NCBI RefSeq assembly: GCF_002777965.1
Contig: NZ_NGVR01000017.1
Coordinates: forward strand, 124,001-188,000
Reading direction: 5' to 3'
Length of the DNA stretch: 64,000 nt
DNA from: Proteus columbae
GTDB taxonomy: Bacteria > Pseudomonadota > Gammaproteobacteria > Enterobacterales > Enterobacteriaceae
The translations under genes were made by a program, and so were the position numbers. Positions within the stretch are counted from its first letter, which is position 1; the number at the start of each line of letters is the position of its first letter. Below, piece after piece: positions 53,769 to 62,654 of this stretch. Under the pieces are notes generated by a model, which made no database searches, was not told where the DNA came from, and saw nothing but the letters and a program-made list of their open reading frames with translations.

Positions 53769-56121
53769 CTGTAAACTCCAAAACAACCATGGCGCCACCA
53801 TTTAATGTCGAGGCCAAGTAAATTTCATAACCAAACCGTTGCATAATTGAACGGCAAATGGATAACCCTAACCCAAGCCCCACATCTTTTGTGGTTGTAA
53901 ATGGGGTAAATAGTTTTGGTAAAACTTCTGAATTGAATCCTTTTCCACTGTCGGCAATCGCCACTAGTTTTCTTTTAGGATCAACAGATAAAAGATCAAT
54001 TGTGATTTGGCTTTCACCAATACCCGCAATGGCATCCATTGCATTAACAAACAAATTAACCAAGACTTGCTCAATTTGTGTCGGGTCTGCACAAATAGTT
54101 AATTCATCAGGAATATTATTCGTAATAATGCACTGCTCTCGTTTAGAACGAGACTCCACCAGCACCATCGCGCTGTCTACCAACTCTTTTAATGGCGCTG
54201 AAACAAAGCTAATTTCAGACGAAGATTTACGTGAAAAATTACGCAATGCAGTAATTATTCGATTCATTCGTGCGCACAGCTTTTCTATACGTTCGATAGA
54301 ATCAGGTAATTGATCATATTTTCCCATCTGCATAGTCAGTTTTGCACTGTACAAATAGGTATTGATTGCAGAAAGTGGCTGATTAAGCTCATGTGCAAGG
54401 CTTGTCATCGCCTGCCCTACAACCGCCATTTTAGCAGCTTGTACTAACTCTTCTTGTGTCTGAATTAAGTGTTTTTGTGCTTGTTCTCGTCGTACAATTT
54501 CTTCATTTAATTGCTGGTTTTTATCTTGTAAATCTTGTGTTTTTAATGCAACAAGGCGTTGAAGTTCTAATCGGCTTAACTCTTGACGAGTAATATCGGT
54601 GATTGTGACGATATATTTGTGTTCATCTTTATGCGGATATTCTCGAATATTAAATTGTAAAAAATTCGGCTCACCCACTTTTACCATTCGAATAGTACAT
54701 TCACTCTGCCCTAAAAGATAAAGCTGACTCGTTGAACTAAATTGCGCTTTGAGCATAGTGCTCGCCTCACCACTAAACAGGAGCCAAAGTGGCTTATTAC
54801 TTTGCTCTTTGCCTGTGCCTAATAGTGTTGCTGCACTTGGGTTTACCGTTTCTATTCTGCCATCGTGGTGACAAGTAATTAAACTTGCATCGGTATTATT
54901 AATAAGATTTAACGCATTACTGGCTTCAACTTCTTTCATTTGACGCCAAAATCGGCGAAGCCGCCGACTTAACAGACCAATTTCATCTTGTCCTTCAATC
55001 AATACTGGCTCGGTTAAATTACCTTTGGCAACATGTGCTAAGTCATCACTTAGTTTATTTAATCTTGCGATAAGTCTTCTATCAATCAAGATTTTCATCA
55101 CAATAATACTCAGCAATAGTGATGCAATAATGATGACAACAATAACGATTTTCCCCGTTGCCATTAGTTTGCGGGTATTATCATTAAGTTTATTTAGCGC
55201 TTCACTTGTCGCAAAAACATTACCTCTTACAGCATTATCAAATTGTGATAATTTTTCATTCAGTTCAGGGGTTAATGCTTTGAGCTTTTTCTCGTTTTCT
55301 ACATCATCAAGCAGTGTTTGATAGATATCACCGTCATAACGGGTGATCGCAATAATCTCTTGTAACACCTGACGATGGGCAATCGTTGATGGATAGCTTT
55401 TTAGTTTCTGATTTAAGGCAATAATTTCATCAATTTTGACGCTGATATAGTGGAAAGCGACATCAATATCACGGCTATAACGTTGATGTGCAATTTCTTC
55501 AACTAAACTAATTAATTCATTTTCTGTCGAAAACAACTCTTGTAATAAGGTTGATTCCAATAGGAGTTGTAGGCTGTTTTCCTGTACATTTTTTTCATTG
55601 ATCATTTGGCTGACATGCCACTCAATTTCATTAAGGAGTGGTTTAATGTCTTCACCAACGGCGTCATGCATCCACGCCAATTGCCCTAATAACTGTGCAA
55701 GGCGATTTTCTAATTCTCGACGTTTATCCAATAACACATCTTGTTGATTAATAAGTTCTGATAACTCATCAACAAGTTGAGTATAAAAATCACGCTGTGG
55801 CTTTTGCTCAATAGGAAACTCACGCAAATTATCTAATAACTGATGAATTTCCTGCTGTTGTTGCTCTGAAATTGATTTTCTTTGTGTTTGCTCTCGCTCT
55901 TTTAATAGCATCTGTAAATTGGTGCTATAACGTTCCATGGTATAGCTGGTGGTTAACAGAGGCAGAGATTCCCCCACTGACGCATTAATCTGCGTCGCCA
56001 GCTTTCCCCACATAAAAAAGATAACCACACCAATCAACAAGGTGAGTAAAGAGCTAAAAATAAACGCCATATACAGGCGTCTACCTAATTTGCCAAATTG
56101 TTTAGGCACTAATAATTTCAT
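53746..56121 (-). CDS. pgtB: PgtB, sensor kinase of phosphoglycerate uptake
   Basis: A 791-residue membrane kinase: transmembrane helix about 17-40, a large periplasmic helical part about 41-325, second transmembrane helix about 328-350, HAMP about 350-405 (LNKLSDDLAHVAKGNLTEPV), a PAS-type region about 410-520, and a histidine-kinase core with HELNQPLSAIN near 580, NLFVNAMDAI near 690, DSGKGF near 727 and GLGLGLSIC near 750. Phosphotransfer to PgtA is inferred from adjacency. It is longer than the 668 residues commonly given for Salmonella PgtB. Confidence 0.92.
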   Translation of the reverse strand: MKLLVPKQFGKLGRRLYMAFIFSSLLTLLIGVVIFFMWGKLATQINASVGESLPLLTTSYTMERYSTNLQMLLKEREQTQRKSISEQQQQEIHQLLDNLREFPIEQKPQRDFYTQLVDELSELINQQDVLLDKRRELENRLAQLLGQLAWMHDAVGEDIKPLLNEIEWHVSQMINEKNVQENSLQLLLESTLLQELFSTENELISLVEEIAHQRYSRDIDVAFHYISVKIDEIIALNQKLKSYPSTIAHRQVLQEIIAITRYDGDIYQTLLDDVENEKKLKALTPELNEKLSQFDNAVRGNVFATSEALNKLNDNTRKLMATGKIVIVVIIIASLLLSIIVMKILIDRRLIARLNKLSDDLAHVAKGNLTEPVLIEGQDEIGLLSRRLRRFWRQMKEVEASNALNLINNTDASLITCHHDGRIETVNPSAATLLGTGKEQSNKPLWLLFSGEASTMLKAQFSSTSQLYLLGQSECTIRMVKVGEPNFLQFNIREYPHKDEHKYIVTITDITRQELSRLELQRLVALKTQDLQDKNQQLNEEIVRREQAQKHLIQTQEELVQAAKMAVVGQAMTSLAHELNQPLSAINTYLYSAKLTMQMGKYDQLPDSIERIEKLCARMNRIITALRNFSRKSSSEISFVSAPLKELVDSAMVLVESRSKREQCIITNNIPDELTICADPTQIEQVLVNLFVNAMDAIAGIGESQITIDLLSVDPKRKLVAIADSGKGFNSEVLPKLFTPFTTTKDVGLGLGLSICRSIMQRFGYEIYLASTLNGGAMVVLEFTDDTITHA

Positions 56122-56178
56122 CCGTAATACCTTTCATAAAAACAGCGTTTCCTGCTGTATATCTGAACCACAAGGCGG

Positions 56179-57468
56179 TTAGGGTGATTTACTTTCATGC
56201 AATAGTGTTAACGCACTTTCTAAATTTTTATTCACTTGTGTGCGCCACTGATAAAGTAAAGCCAGTGCCTGATCTGAATATTCTCGCTGATCAGCTTCTT
56301 TTGTAAATAACGCTTGGGTTAAAGGAGAATTTGCTTCTTCTTCACTAATAATAACCTTGCTCGCAAGTGCTCTTGCTTCATTTATTGCAAGAATACGCGC
56401 AGGTGTCTTATTTTCTTGTTTTTCAGCTTCATGGATCTCATTCCACGTTTGTTTCATTAATGGAAAGCTATGGGTGATCATTTGATCGAACAAGACACTG
56501 ACGACTTCATTGCGACGGTAGGCTTGATTGCTGTTAAGTATAAAGTCTGTATTATTTGCCAACTCATCATTACTTTTTAATACTGTTTTGCTCAATGGGA
56601 TCTTTGCCATATCACTTTTATAAATAATTTCTTGTCCTTCGTCAGAAAGCAAAAATTCGATAAACTTAGCTGCTTTTTCTCTCTTACTACTTTCCGCAAC
56701 TATGGCGACATAAGTAGGTAAAATGATAGAGTTATCAAAATAACTAAATTTAACATAATCAAAGTGCTTTTGATGATTGAAGGCATAGTTATCAATAATT
56801 GGCCCAGCACCTACAATGCCTCTGGCGATAGCATCGCTGACTCGTGAACTCCGTGCCGAAATGGAAGAAAGATTACCACTGGTTTCAAGTAATATTTGCC
56901 ATCCTTTCTCCCAACCATATTCTTGTAGTACATTTTCCACCATGAGCTGCATCGTGCCTGAATTCGCTGGAGTGGTCATGGTTAAATGCCCTTGATAGAT
57001 AGGATCTGTCATATCCTCCCAACTTTTAGGCGCAGGAATTCCCCATTTTTGTAAGTATTGTGCATTGCTCATAATACCAATACCCGAATATCCAATCGTT
57101 GCCACTTTGTCATTTAAAATATCACTATGTCGTGTCAGCCACTTTGGTGCCTCATGCGCCACAGGCAACCTAGCCAAAAGGCCTTCCCTATCTAGATGAT
57201 GAAAAAAGTTAGCTGACGATGACATCACAATATCAACTGGCTGTGTTGGATACTGCTTCATCATACGAGTTGCAATCGCCATACGACGAAAAATTACTTG
57301 TAATTTGGTGTCAGGATAGCGCTCATTAAATGCCGCCATAAGAGGACGCATTGGTGCATCAGCGAGTGTAGTTAAGACAACTAAAGGCCGTTCATCACTT
57401 TTTACAGGTGTGATAAACAGCCAACTAAACAGCAAACAGATGAGGCTAAGCGTTATTCTTATTCTCAT
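56179..57468 (-). CDS. pgtC: PgtC, periplasmic phosphoglycerate-sensing protein
   Basis: A 429-residue protein with signal peptide (about 1-24, TPVKSDE) and a periplasmic binding-protein fold of the iron/phosphate-binding type (LVVLTTLADAPMRPLM, VIFRRMAIAT, YSGIGIMSNAQYL, YVKFSYFDNSI). PgtC works with PgtB to signal external phosphoglycerates in Salmonella. Upstream on the opposite strand lies pgtP. No ABC permease gene is near, which supports a sensory role. Confidence 0.9.
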   Translation of the reverse strand: MRIRITLSLICLLFSWLFITPVKSDERPLVVLTTLADAPMRPLMAAFNERYPDTKLQVIFRRMAIATRMMKQYPTQPVDIVMSSSANFFHHLDREGLLARLPVAHEAPKWLTRHSDILNDKVATIGYSGIGIMSNAQYLQKWGIPAPKSWEDMTDPIYQGHLTMTTPANSGTMQLMVENVLQEYGWEKGWQILLETSGNLSSISARSSRVSDAIARGIVGAGPIIDNYAFNHQKHFDYVKFSYFDNSIILPTYVAIVAESSKREKAAKFIEFLLSDEGQEIIYKSDMAKIPLSKTVLKSNDELANNTDFILNSNQAYRRNEVVSVLFDQMITHSFPLMKQTWNEIHEAEKQENKTPARILAINEARALASKVIISEEEANSPLTQALFTKEADQREYSDQALALLYQWRTQVNKNLESALTLLHESKSP

Positions 57469-57780
57469 GACATACCCCTGGTTTTGTTTTGAATAAACAT
57501 AAAAATGTGTCGAACTTCAAACTTCTGATATTTAGCAATATTTATTATTTTTGGCTAATGAGTCCTTAATGACTCATTTCTAACAATGATACGACGATAT
57601 CTTCACTCATTTTTAAACCAACGCCTAATAGCGATGTTACAAATTTGACTCACCGATTCAGCAGAATGTGTCATCGATGACTCAAATTCCCTCTTTTGCA
57701 CCAAGATGACCTAAATGAATAGCATCAGCTCTGAAAACCAAAATCAGCTTCAGACATGAATAATATTCGGAGTCATCTTT
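57469..57780. promoter_or_regulatory. pgtC/pgtP divergent control region with repeated GACTCA motifs
   Basis: A 312-bp region containing ATGAGTC (57558-57564) and GACTCAT (57571-57577) separated by 6 bases, a TTTGACTCA at 57645-57653, and TGTCATCGATGACTCA about 57670-57685. These share a TGACTCA core and are good candidates for PgtA binding. A sigma-54 -24/-12 pair (GG-N10-GC) was not found. Confidence 0.6.
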
Positions 57781-59118
57781 ATGCTAAGTTTCTTTAAAAC
57801 CAGAAAGGATCTGCCGCTAATAGAAGCGTCAAGTGAAAAGATCCGCGCAATATATAAAAAGCACCAATGGCAGGTCTTCTTTGGTCTTGTTCTTGGTTAT
57901 GCCATGTTCTATGTGGTTCGTATGGCACTCGGTGTGGTGAAAAAACCTATGCTGGATGCAGGTATCGTAACCACCGCTGAACTCGGTTTAATGGGTTCTG
58001 CGTTCTTCTTTACCTACGCATTTGGTAAGTTCTCTAACGGCTTCTTGTCAGATTATGCCAATATTGGACGCTTTATGTCCATCTCGTTAATTGCCTCTTC
58101 CTTTGTTTGTATCTTCATGGGAATGTCAACGGCGAGCCTGTTCTTTATCCTGTTATGGGGTATTAACGGTTGGTTCCAGTCTGTGGGTTCAGCACCTTCT
58201 TGTGTCTCTATCTTCCAATGGTTCTCACCCAAACAGCGCGGTACAGTTTATTCCATCTGGGGTGGCTCGCGTAATATCGGTGAAGCAATTACGTGGATCT
58301 TAACAGCTACCATAGTGAGCTTCTTCGGCTGGCGTGCAGGTTTTATCGGTGCAGGTATCGCAGGTATTGCTGCGGGTATCGTTTTACTGATGATTTTAAA
58401 AGACCGTCCTCGTACTTATGGCTTACCTGATCCAGCAACCGCGTATGGCGAAGAGTCAGAAGCCGTTAAATCAAGTGACCCTAAAGAAACACGTCGCGCT
58501 CAGTTATTCGTATTAAAACAACCAACAGTGTGGATCATCGCAGCAGCATGTGCGGCTATGTATATCTCTCGCTATGCAATCAGTTCATGGGCTGTCCTTT
58601 ACCTACAAGGTTCAAAAGGTTACTCACTGATTGATGCAGGTTTCGCAATGTCTACTTACCCAATCGCGGGTTTCTTCGGCGCAATCTTAGCGGGTATGGC
58701 TTCAGACAAACTGTTTAACGCTAACCGTCATATTCCAACATTAATTTACGGTATCGCCAACATCGCTGGTTTTGCACTGATGTTCTGGGGTCCACAAAGC
58801 CGTGTTATAGATGCTGTTGCATTAAGTATGGTTGGTTTTGCAATGGGTGGTCTGGTTGTGTTCTTAGCAGGTTTAACCGCTTGTGACCTGATGCCGAAAA
58901 ACGCAGTAGGTGCAGTAAAAGGCTTTATCGGACTGTTCGCTTACATTGCAGCATCAGCTCAAGAACTAATTTCAGCATCACTGATTAAAGTAACTCAAGT
59001 TGGCGATATCACTCACTACGACTTCACCACAGTACAGTATTTCTGGATAGGTTCTGCCATCGTTTCCATGATTTTAGCAACGCTAGTCTGGAATGCGAAA
59101 AAAGTGACCATGGATTAA
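57781..59118 (+). CDS. pgtP: PgtP, phosphoglycerate/PEP transporter
   Basis: A 445-residue major-facilitator transporter of the organophosphate:phosphate antiporter family, with about 12 membrane helices. The N-terminal FGLVLGYAMFYVVRMAL with its arginine, and WGINGWFQSVGSAPSCV, then WGGSRNIGEA, are family signatures. UhpT, GlpT and UhpC share the fold, but the neighbouring pgtABC genes point to PgtP, which carries PEP, 2- and 3-phosphoglycerate in exchange for phosphate. A hairpin and the pyruvate kinase gene follow on the same strand. Confidence 0.93.
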   Translation: MLSFFKTRKDLPLIEASSEKIRAIYKKHQWQVFFGLVLGYAMFYVVRMALGVVKKPMLDAGIVTTAELGLMGSAFFFTYAFGKFSNGFLSDYANIGRFMSISLIASSFVCIFMGMSTASLFFILLWGINGWFQSVGSAPSCVSIFQWFSPKQRGTVYSIWGGSRNIGEAITWILTATIVSFFGWRAGFIGAGIAGIAAGIVLLMILKDRPRTYGLPDPATAYGEESEAVKSSDPKETRRAQLFVLKQPTVWIIAAACAAMYISRYAISSWAVLYLQGSKGYSLIDAGFAMSTYPIAGFFGAILAGMASDKLFNANRHIPTLIYGIANIAGFALMFWGPQSRVIDAVALSMVGFAMGGLVVFLAGLTACDLMPKNAVGAVKGFIGLFAYIAASAQELISASLIKVTQVGDITHYDFTTVQYFWIGSAIVSMILATLVWNAKKVTMD

Positions 59119-59140
59119 TGAATTAATTAAGTTGTCATCA

Positions 59141-59162
59141 AGGGATACCTTTAGGTATCCCT
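59141..59162 (+). terminator. Hairpin between pgtP and pyruvate kinase genes
   Basis: AGGGATACC (59141-59149) pairs with GGTATCCCT (59154-59162); followed by CTTTAAAAA, not a real T-tract. It may be a leaky terminator or stabilise the pgtP message, with pyk expressed from read-through. Confidence 0.6.
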
Positions 59163-59183
59163 CTTTAAAAAGAGAATGTCATT

Positions 59184-60635
59184 ATGCGTAAGACAAAAAT
59201 TGTTGCGACACTTGGCCCGGCTAGCTGTTCAGAACAGATGATTGAAAAACTCATTTTAGCGGGTGCTAACGTATTTCGTTTAAACTTTTCACACGGCACT
59301 CGCGAACAGCATCAGGCCACTGCCGCAACTATCCGTCAGGTCGCAGAAAAACATCGTGTATTTATCGGGATCTTAGCAGACCTGCAAGGCCCCAAAATTC
59401 GTATCGCTAACTTTAAAAATGATTCAATTCAATTAAAACAAGGCGATAGCTTTATTCTAAATGCAGATTTAGACAACACATTAGGCGACGAGCAACAAGT
59501 TGGTTTGGACTACCCACAACTTGTTCAAGAAGTCACACCAGGGAATATTCTGTTACTTGATGATGGCAATATTCAATTACAAGTCAGCGCCGTCAATAAT
59601 AATAAAATAGAAACTGTCGTTACTGTTGGTGGAAAATTATCTAACCGTAAAGGCATTAACTTACTTGGCGGTGGTTTATCTGCTCCGGCATTAACAGATA
59701 AAGATAAACAAGACATACACACAGCAGCCGCAATTCAAGCAGACTACATCGCCGTTTCATTCCCACGTAATGGTGCGGATATTGAATATGCCCGTGGTTT
59801 AGTGATTGCAGCAGGAAGTCACGCCAAAATCGTTGCTAAAGTTGAACGTGCAGAAGTAGTTTCTTGTGAAGAAAACATGGACGACATCATTAAAGCATCT
59901 GATGTCATTATGGTAGCACGAGGTGATTTAGCCGTAGAAATTGGTGATGCCAGCTTACCAGGTGCACAAAAACAACTGATTGCACGCTGTCGCGCATTAG
60001 GTTGCCCGGTGATCACGGCAACCCAAATGATGGAATCAATGATTGAAAGCCCAATGCCAACACGCGCAGAAGTAATGGATATTGCGAATGCGGTTGGTGA
60101 TGGAACTGATGCCGTGATGCTATCAGCCGAAACTGCGGCAGGGAAATATCCCGTAGAAGCCGTTAGTGCAATGGCGCGTGTAGCTGAAGGGGCTGAGCGC
60201 TCTTTTGCGGCTAATGTTGAAAACCCATGGCAATCACCGTCTTACTATTCACAAACAGGTCGCTGGATTGCACTAGCCGCCGCGACAACGGCTTTCCATG
60301 ACGACAAGCATTTAAGCGTTGCTGCATTAACAGAAAATGGCAAATCAGTGACCTTATTGTCACGCTTTATGCCAAACAACAACGTATATGCATTAACAGA
60401 TAATCCCGCACTTGCTGGTCAATTAACTGTATTACGTGGTGTAACGCCGGTGGCTTATCAGCGTCAAAACAATAATGACTGTGATGAAAGCATCATGCAA
60501 AAACTACAAACCGAGGGATTATTAACAGACATGAATTCACTCTTGATCACCCGTTTATCAACTTTTGAAAACACCGGTGAAAGCGATTGTTGTCATCTTG
60601 TTCCTGTAAAACAAGTTGAAACAGCAACGGCTTGA
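59184..60635 (+). CDS. Pyruvate kinase (PykA-like)
   Basis: A 483-residue pyruvate kinase: KIVATLGPAS at the N-terminus, NFSHGT, the active lysine region GKLSNRKGIN then KVERAEVV, ARGDLAVEIG, and ATQMMESMIESPMPTRAEV near 278-300, with the C-terminal regulatory domain following. Resembles E. coli PykA (480) more than PykF. It converts PEP and ADP to pyruvate and ATP. The usual pykA neighbour zwf/lpxM is absent; instead it sits 65 bp after pgtP, so it is likely a copy devoted to imported phosphoglycerates. Whether the genome has another pyk gene cannot be seen here. Confidence 0.93.
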   Translation: MRKTKIVATLGPASCSEQMIEKLILAGANVFRLNFSHGTREQHQATAATIRQVAEKHRVFIGILADLQGPKIRIANFKNDSIQLKQGDSFILNADLDNTLGDEQQVGLDYPQLVQEVTPGNILLLDDGNIQLQVSAVNNNKIETVVTVGGKLSNRKGINLLGGGLSAPALTDKDKQDIHTAAAIQADYIAVSFPRNGADIEYARGLVIAAGSHAKIVAKVERAEVVSCEENMDDIIKASDVIMVARGDLAVEIGDASLPGAQKQLIARCRALGCPVITATQMMESMIESPMPTRAEVMDIANAVGDGTDAVMLSAETAAGKYPVEAVSAMARVAEGAERSFAANVENPWQSPSYYSQTGRWIALAAATTAFHDDKHLSVAALTENGKSVTLLSRFMPNNNVYALTDNPALAGQLTVLRGVTPVAYQRQNNNDCDESIMQKLQTEGLLTDMNSLLITRLSTFENTGESDCCHLVPVKQVETATA

Positions 60636-60710
60636 GTGTCTTCTATCAAGGAGCTTATGAGAGAGGCAACCTGAAGTAAATAACAAGAAAAAGAGCACAC
60701 CAAATCATTT

Positions 60711-60739
60711 TAGCCACAGGGACTGTGGCTATTTTTCTT
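60711..60739. terminator. Bidirectional terminator after the pyruvate kinase gene
   Basis: TAGCCACAG (60711-60719) and CTGTGGCTA (60723-60731) with a 3-base loop, followed by TTTTTCTTTTT on the plus strand. The convergent gene ends immediately beyond it. Confidence 0.92.
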
Positions 60740-60740
60740 T

Positions 60741-61142
60741 TTACTTATCGCAAGGATAAGCATCTTGTAATGCAAGAATATAAACTAATTCTATGGGTGC
60801 ATCTTTTTGTTTCTGCTTAACAATGGGATGTTTATCTAAATAAGCATCAATATGTTCAACCATAAAATCGCCGTTTTGCTCCACTTTTTTAGGTGGGCAA
60901 TAAAGTGGTTTAAAATCATTACCTTCATTATGTAATCTTACTGAAACTGCATAAAAATTAAATCCATTCGCGATACCATTAAGATAAGCTTGTGTTACGG
61001 ACTCTAATTGTTTATTAGCAGGATTGTCTTGGGTAAGTAATTGTTTAACCTGAAGATAAGCACTCAGTGTTATCGCTTGTGAATACACTGGGTATAATAA
61101 TAAAATCCCTATTAACCCTTTTAACAACATTCCTTTTTTCAT
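60741..61142 (-). CDS. Small secreted protein, Rap1a/Tai-like
   Basis: A 133-residue protein with signal peptide (about 1-23, YSQAIT). The mature part has AYLNGIANGFNFYAV, then LYCPP and a C-terminal helix ending ALQDAYPCDK, which resembles the Rap1a/Tai domain (glycine-rich YLxGxxxG helix, CPP, and a final A-F/Y-PC). Members of that family are periplasmic, and some are immunity proteins against type VI effectors, but many have unknown roles. No type VI gene is near, so a function is not assigned. Confidence 0.6.
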   Translation of the reverse strand: MKKGMLLKGLIGILLLYPVYSQAITLSAYLQVKQLLTQDNPANKQLESVTQAYLNGIANGFNFYAVSVRLHNEGNDFKPLYCPPKKVEQNGDFMVEHIDAYLDKHPIVKQKQKDAPIELVYILALQDAYPCDK

Positions 61143-61427
61143 TCTGATTTTCTCTTTAGTTCAATAGATATTAATTTCATTCTAGTCGTTTTATTGCATT
61201 AAGAATATGTGCAATGAATATATGTACGGAAGATCTTTGAGAGGCTCCCATTGTGCAAATCAAACTCATCAAATTGTGATCACAAACTCATTTAGGATGG
61301 TTTCTAAACTAATTAACTGTTTTATACTTTACAAAGTAAATAAAACGGTGCATAACTATCAATCACAGACGATTTTATATAAAAAAAACATCTTTTAGTT
61401 TTGTTTCTAAACAAATGGAGTAGTAAC

Positions 61428-62615
61428 GTGACACCGAACGTACCCAATACATTACGGCAAATGAATGCCTCGCTTGTATTAAATGTCATTCGTCATCAAG
61501 GTCCTTTGTCACGGGCTCAGATAGCCAAAATTAGCGGAATTACAAAAGCGACGGTGTCTGAAATTATTAACGATCTCCTTGAAGAAAAAATCGTTTATGA
61601 AAGCGGCGTCAGTTCGCCAGCAGGACAAGGCAGAAAAGGTATTTTAGTTAACTTCGATCCTCAACACAGTTTAGGCGTCAGCATTGATTTAGGTGGAACC
61701 AAAATAGCTTATGCGGTTTTTAACTTAGATGCCGAATTATTGTATGAATATCAAGAACCTACCTTTGATACTGACGATCGTGAGTACTTTATTTCGCAAT
61801 TTGCACAAAGTATTGAAAATGTGATCGAAAAAAGCGGCGTAGACCGTCAAAAGATCAATGTTATCGGTGTCGCCACACCAGGGATCATCGATATCAAAAA
61901 TGGTGTTGTGCTAGAAGGCTCTCCTAACTTACCCCAATGGGATAACTTACCTTTAGCACAACAGCTTACAGAAAAACTCAATGTACCCGTTGTACTCGAA
62001 AATGATATTCGTGCAGCTCTTGTGGGTGAAATGTGGAAAGGTCGCTGCCGTCATACGCACAGTTGTGCGCTGATTGGTATCGGCACAGGATTAGGTTCCG
62101 CCTTGCTGATGGATGGAAAAGTTATCCGCGGCGCAAACAATGCAGCGGGTGAAATCGGCTATATGATGTTTGCTCGTGATCATCTTTTTCGTAATTGGCG
62201 CAATAAAGGATGCTTTGAGAGTTTCTGCTCCGGCTCAGGTTTAAGTGAGCGTATGGCGAGTTTACGTGGGGAAAATCTTAGTGCGATTGAGATTATTCAA
62301 GCCTCACAACAAGGTGATCCGCTTGCTCAATCCTTAGTTGAGGAAATGGCAGATTATCTTGCTATTGGCATTATGAATTTAGTCGCCATTGCAAATCTGG
62401 AAAAAGTGGTGTTAACAGGCGGGATCACCCGCTCTGCTGACACTTTTTTACCGCGTGTTCAGGCAAATCTAGATAGACATTTATTTGCTAACACCAAAGT
62501 GAATATCGAGCTTTCTGAATTATGGGAAAAAGGCCCGCTTTATGGCATTGCTATTCTCGCCTTAGCCACGCTTTATCCATCAATTCAATTTATGCCCGAG
62601 ATCCAATTGAGATAA
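61428..62615 (+). CDS. ROK-family transcriptional repressor (NagC/Mlc-like)
   Basis: A 395-residue regulator from GTG 61428 (VTPNVPNTLRQMNASL), with GGAG at 61417-61420. An N-terminal helix-turn-helix (LSRAQIAKISGITKATVSEI) is followed by the ROK sugar-kinase fold: IDLGGTKIAYAV near 88, the ATP-site LIGIGTGLGSALL near 215, and AGEIGYMMF near 241 with CFESFCSGSGL as the zinc site near 264. The ATG nine codons upstream has no ribosome site. Ligands of this family are sugars or sugar phosphates. It is followed 39 bp later by the predicted barrel protein, which it may control. Confidence 0.9.
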   Translation: MTPNVPNTLRQMNASLVLNVIRHQGPLSRAQIAKISGITKATVSEIINDLLEEKIVYESGVSSPAGQGRKGILVNFDPQHSLGVSIDLGGTKIAYAVFNLDAELLYEYQEPTFDTDDREYFISQFAQSIENVIEKSGVDRQKINVIGVATPGIIDIKNGVVLEGSPNLPQWDNLPLAQQLTEKLNVPVVLENDIRAALVGEMWKGRCRHTHSCALIGIGTGLGSALLMDGKVIRGANNAAGEIGYMMFARDHLFRNWRNKGCFESFCSGSGLSERMASLRGENLSAIEIIQASQQGDPLAQSLVEEMADYLAIGIMNLVAIANLEKVVLTGGITRSADTFLPRVQANLDRHLFANTKVNIELSELWEKGPLYGIAILALATLYPSIQFMPEIQLR

Positions 62616-62654
62616 CCCTAATAAAAAAATCTTTAAACGAGATGGGAGCAACTC

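Noticed and set aside
53858-54313. Plus-strand frame of 151 codons inside pgtB
   Set aside because: Antisense to the kinase core, with no ribosome site or recognisable domain.
57691-57760. Sigma-54 promoter for pgtP
   Set aside because: No GG-N10-GC pair is present, and PgtA lacks the motif needed to activate sigma-54.
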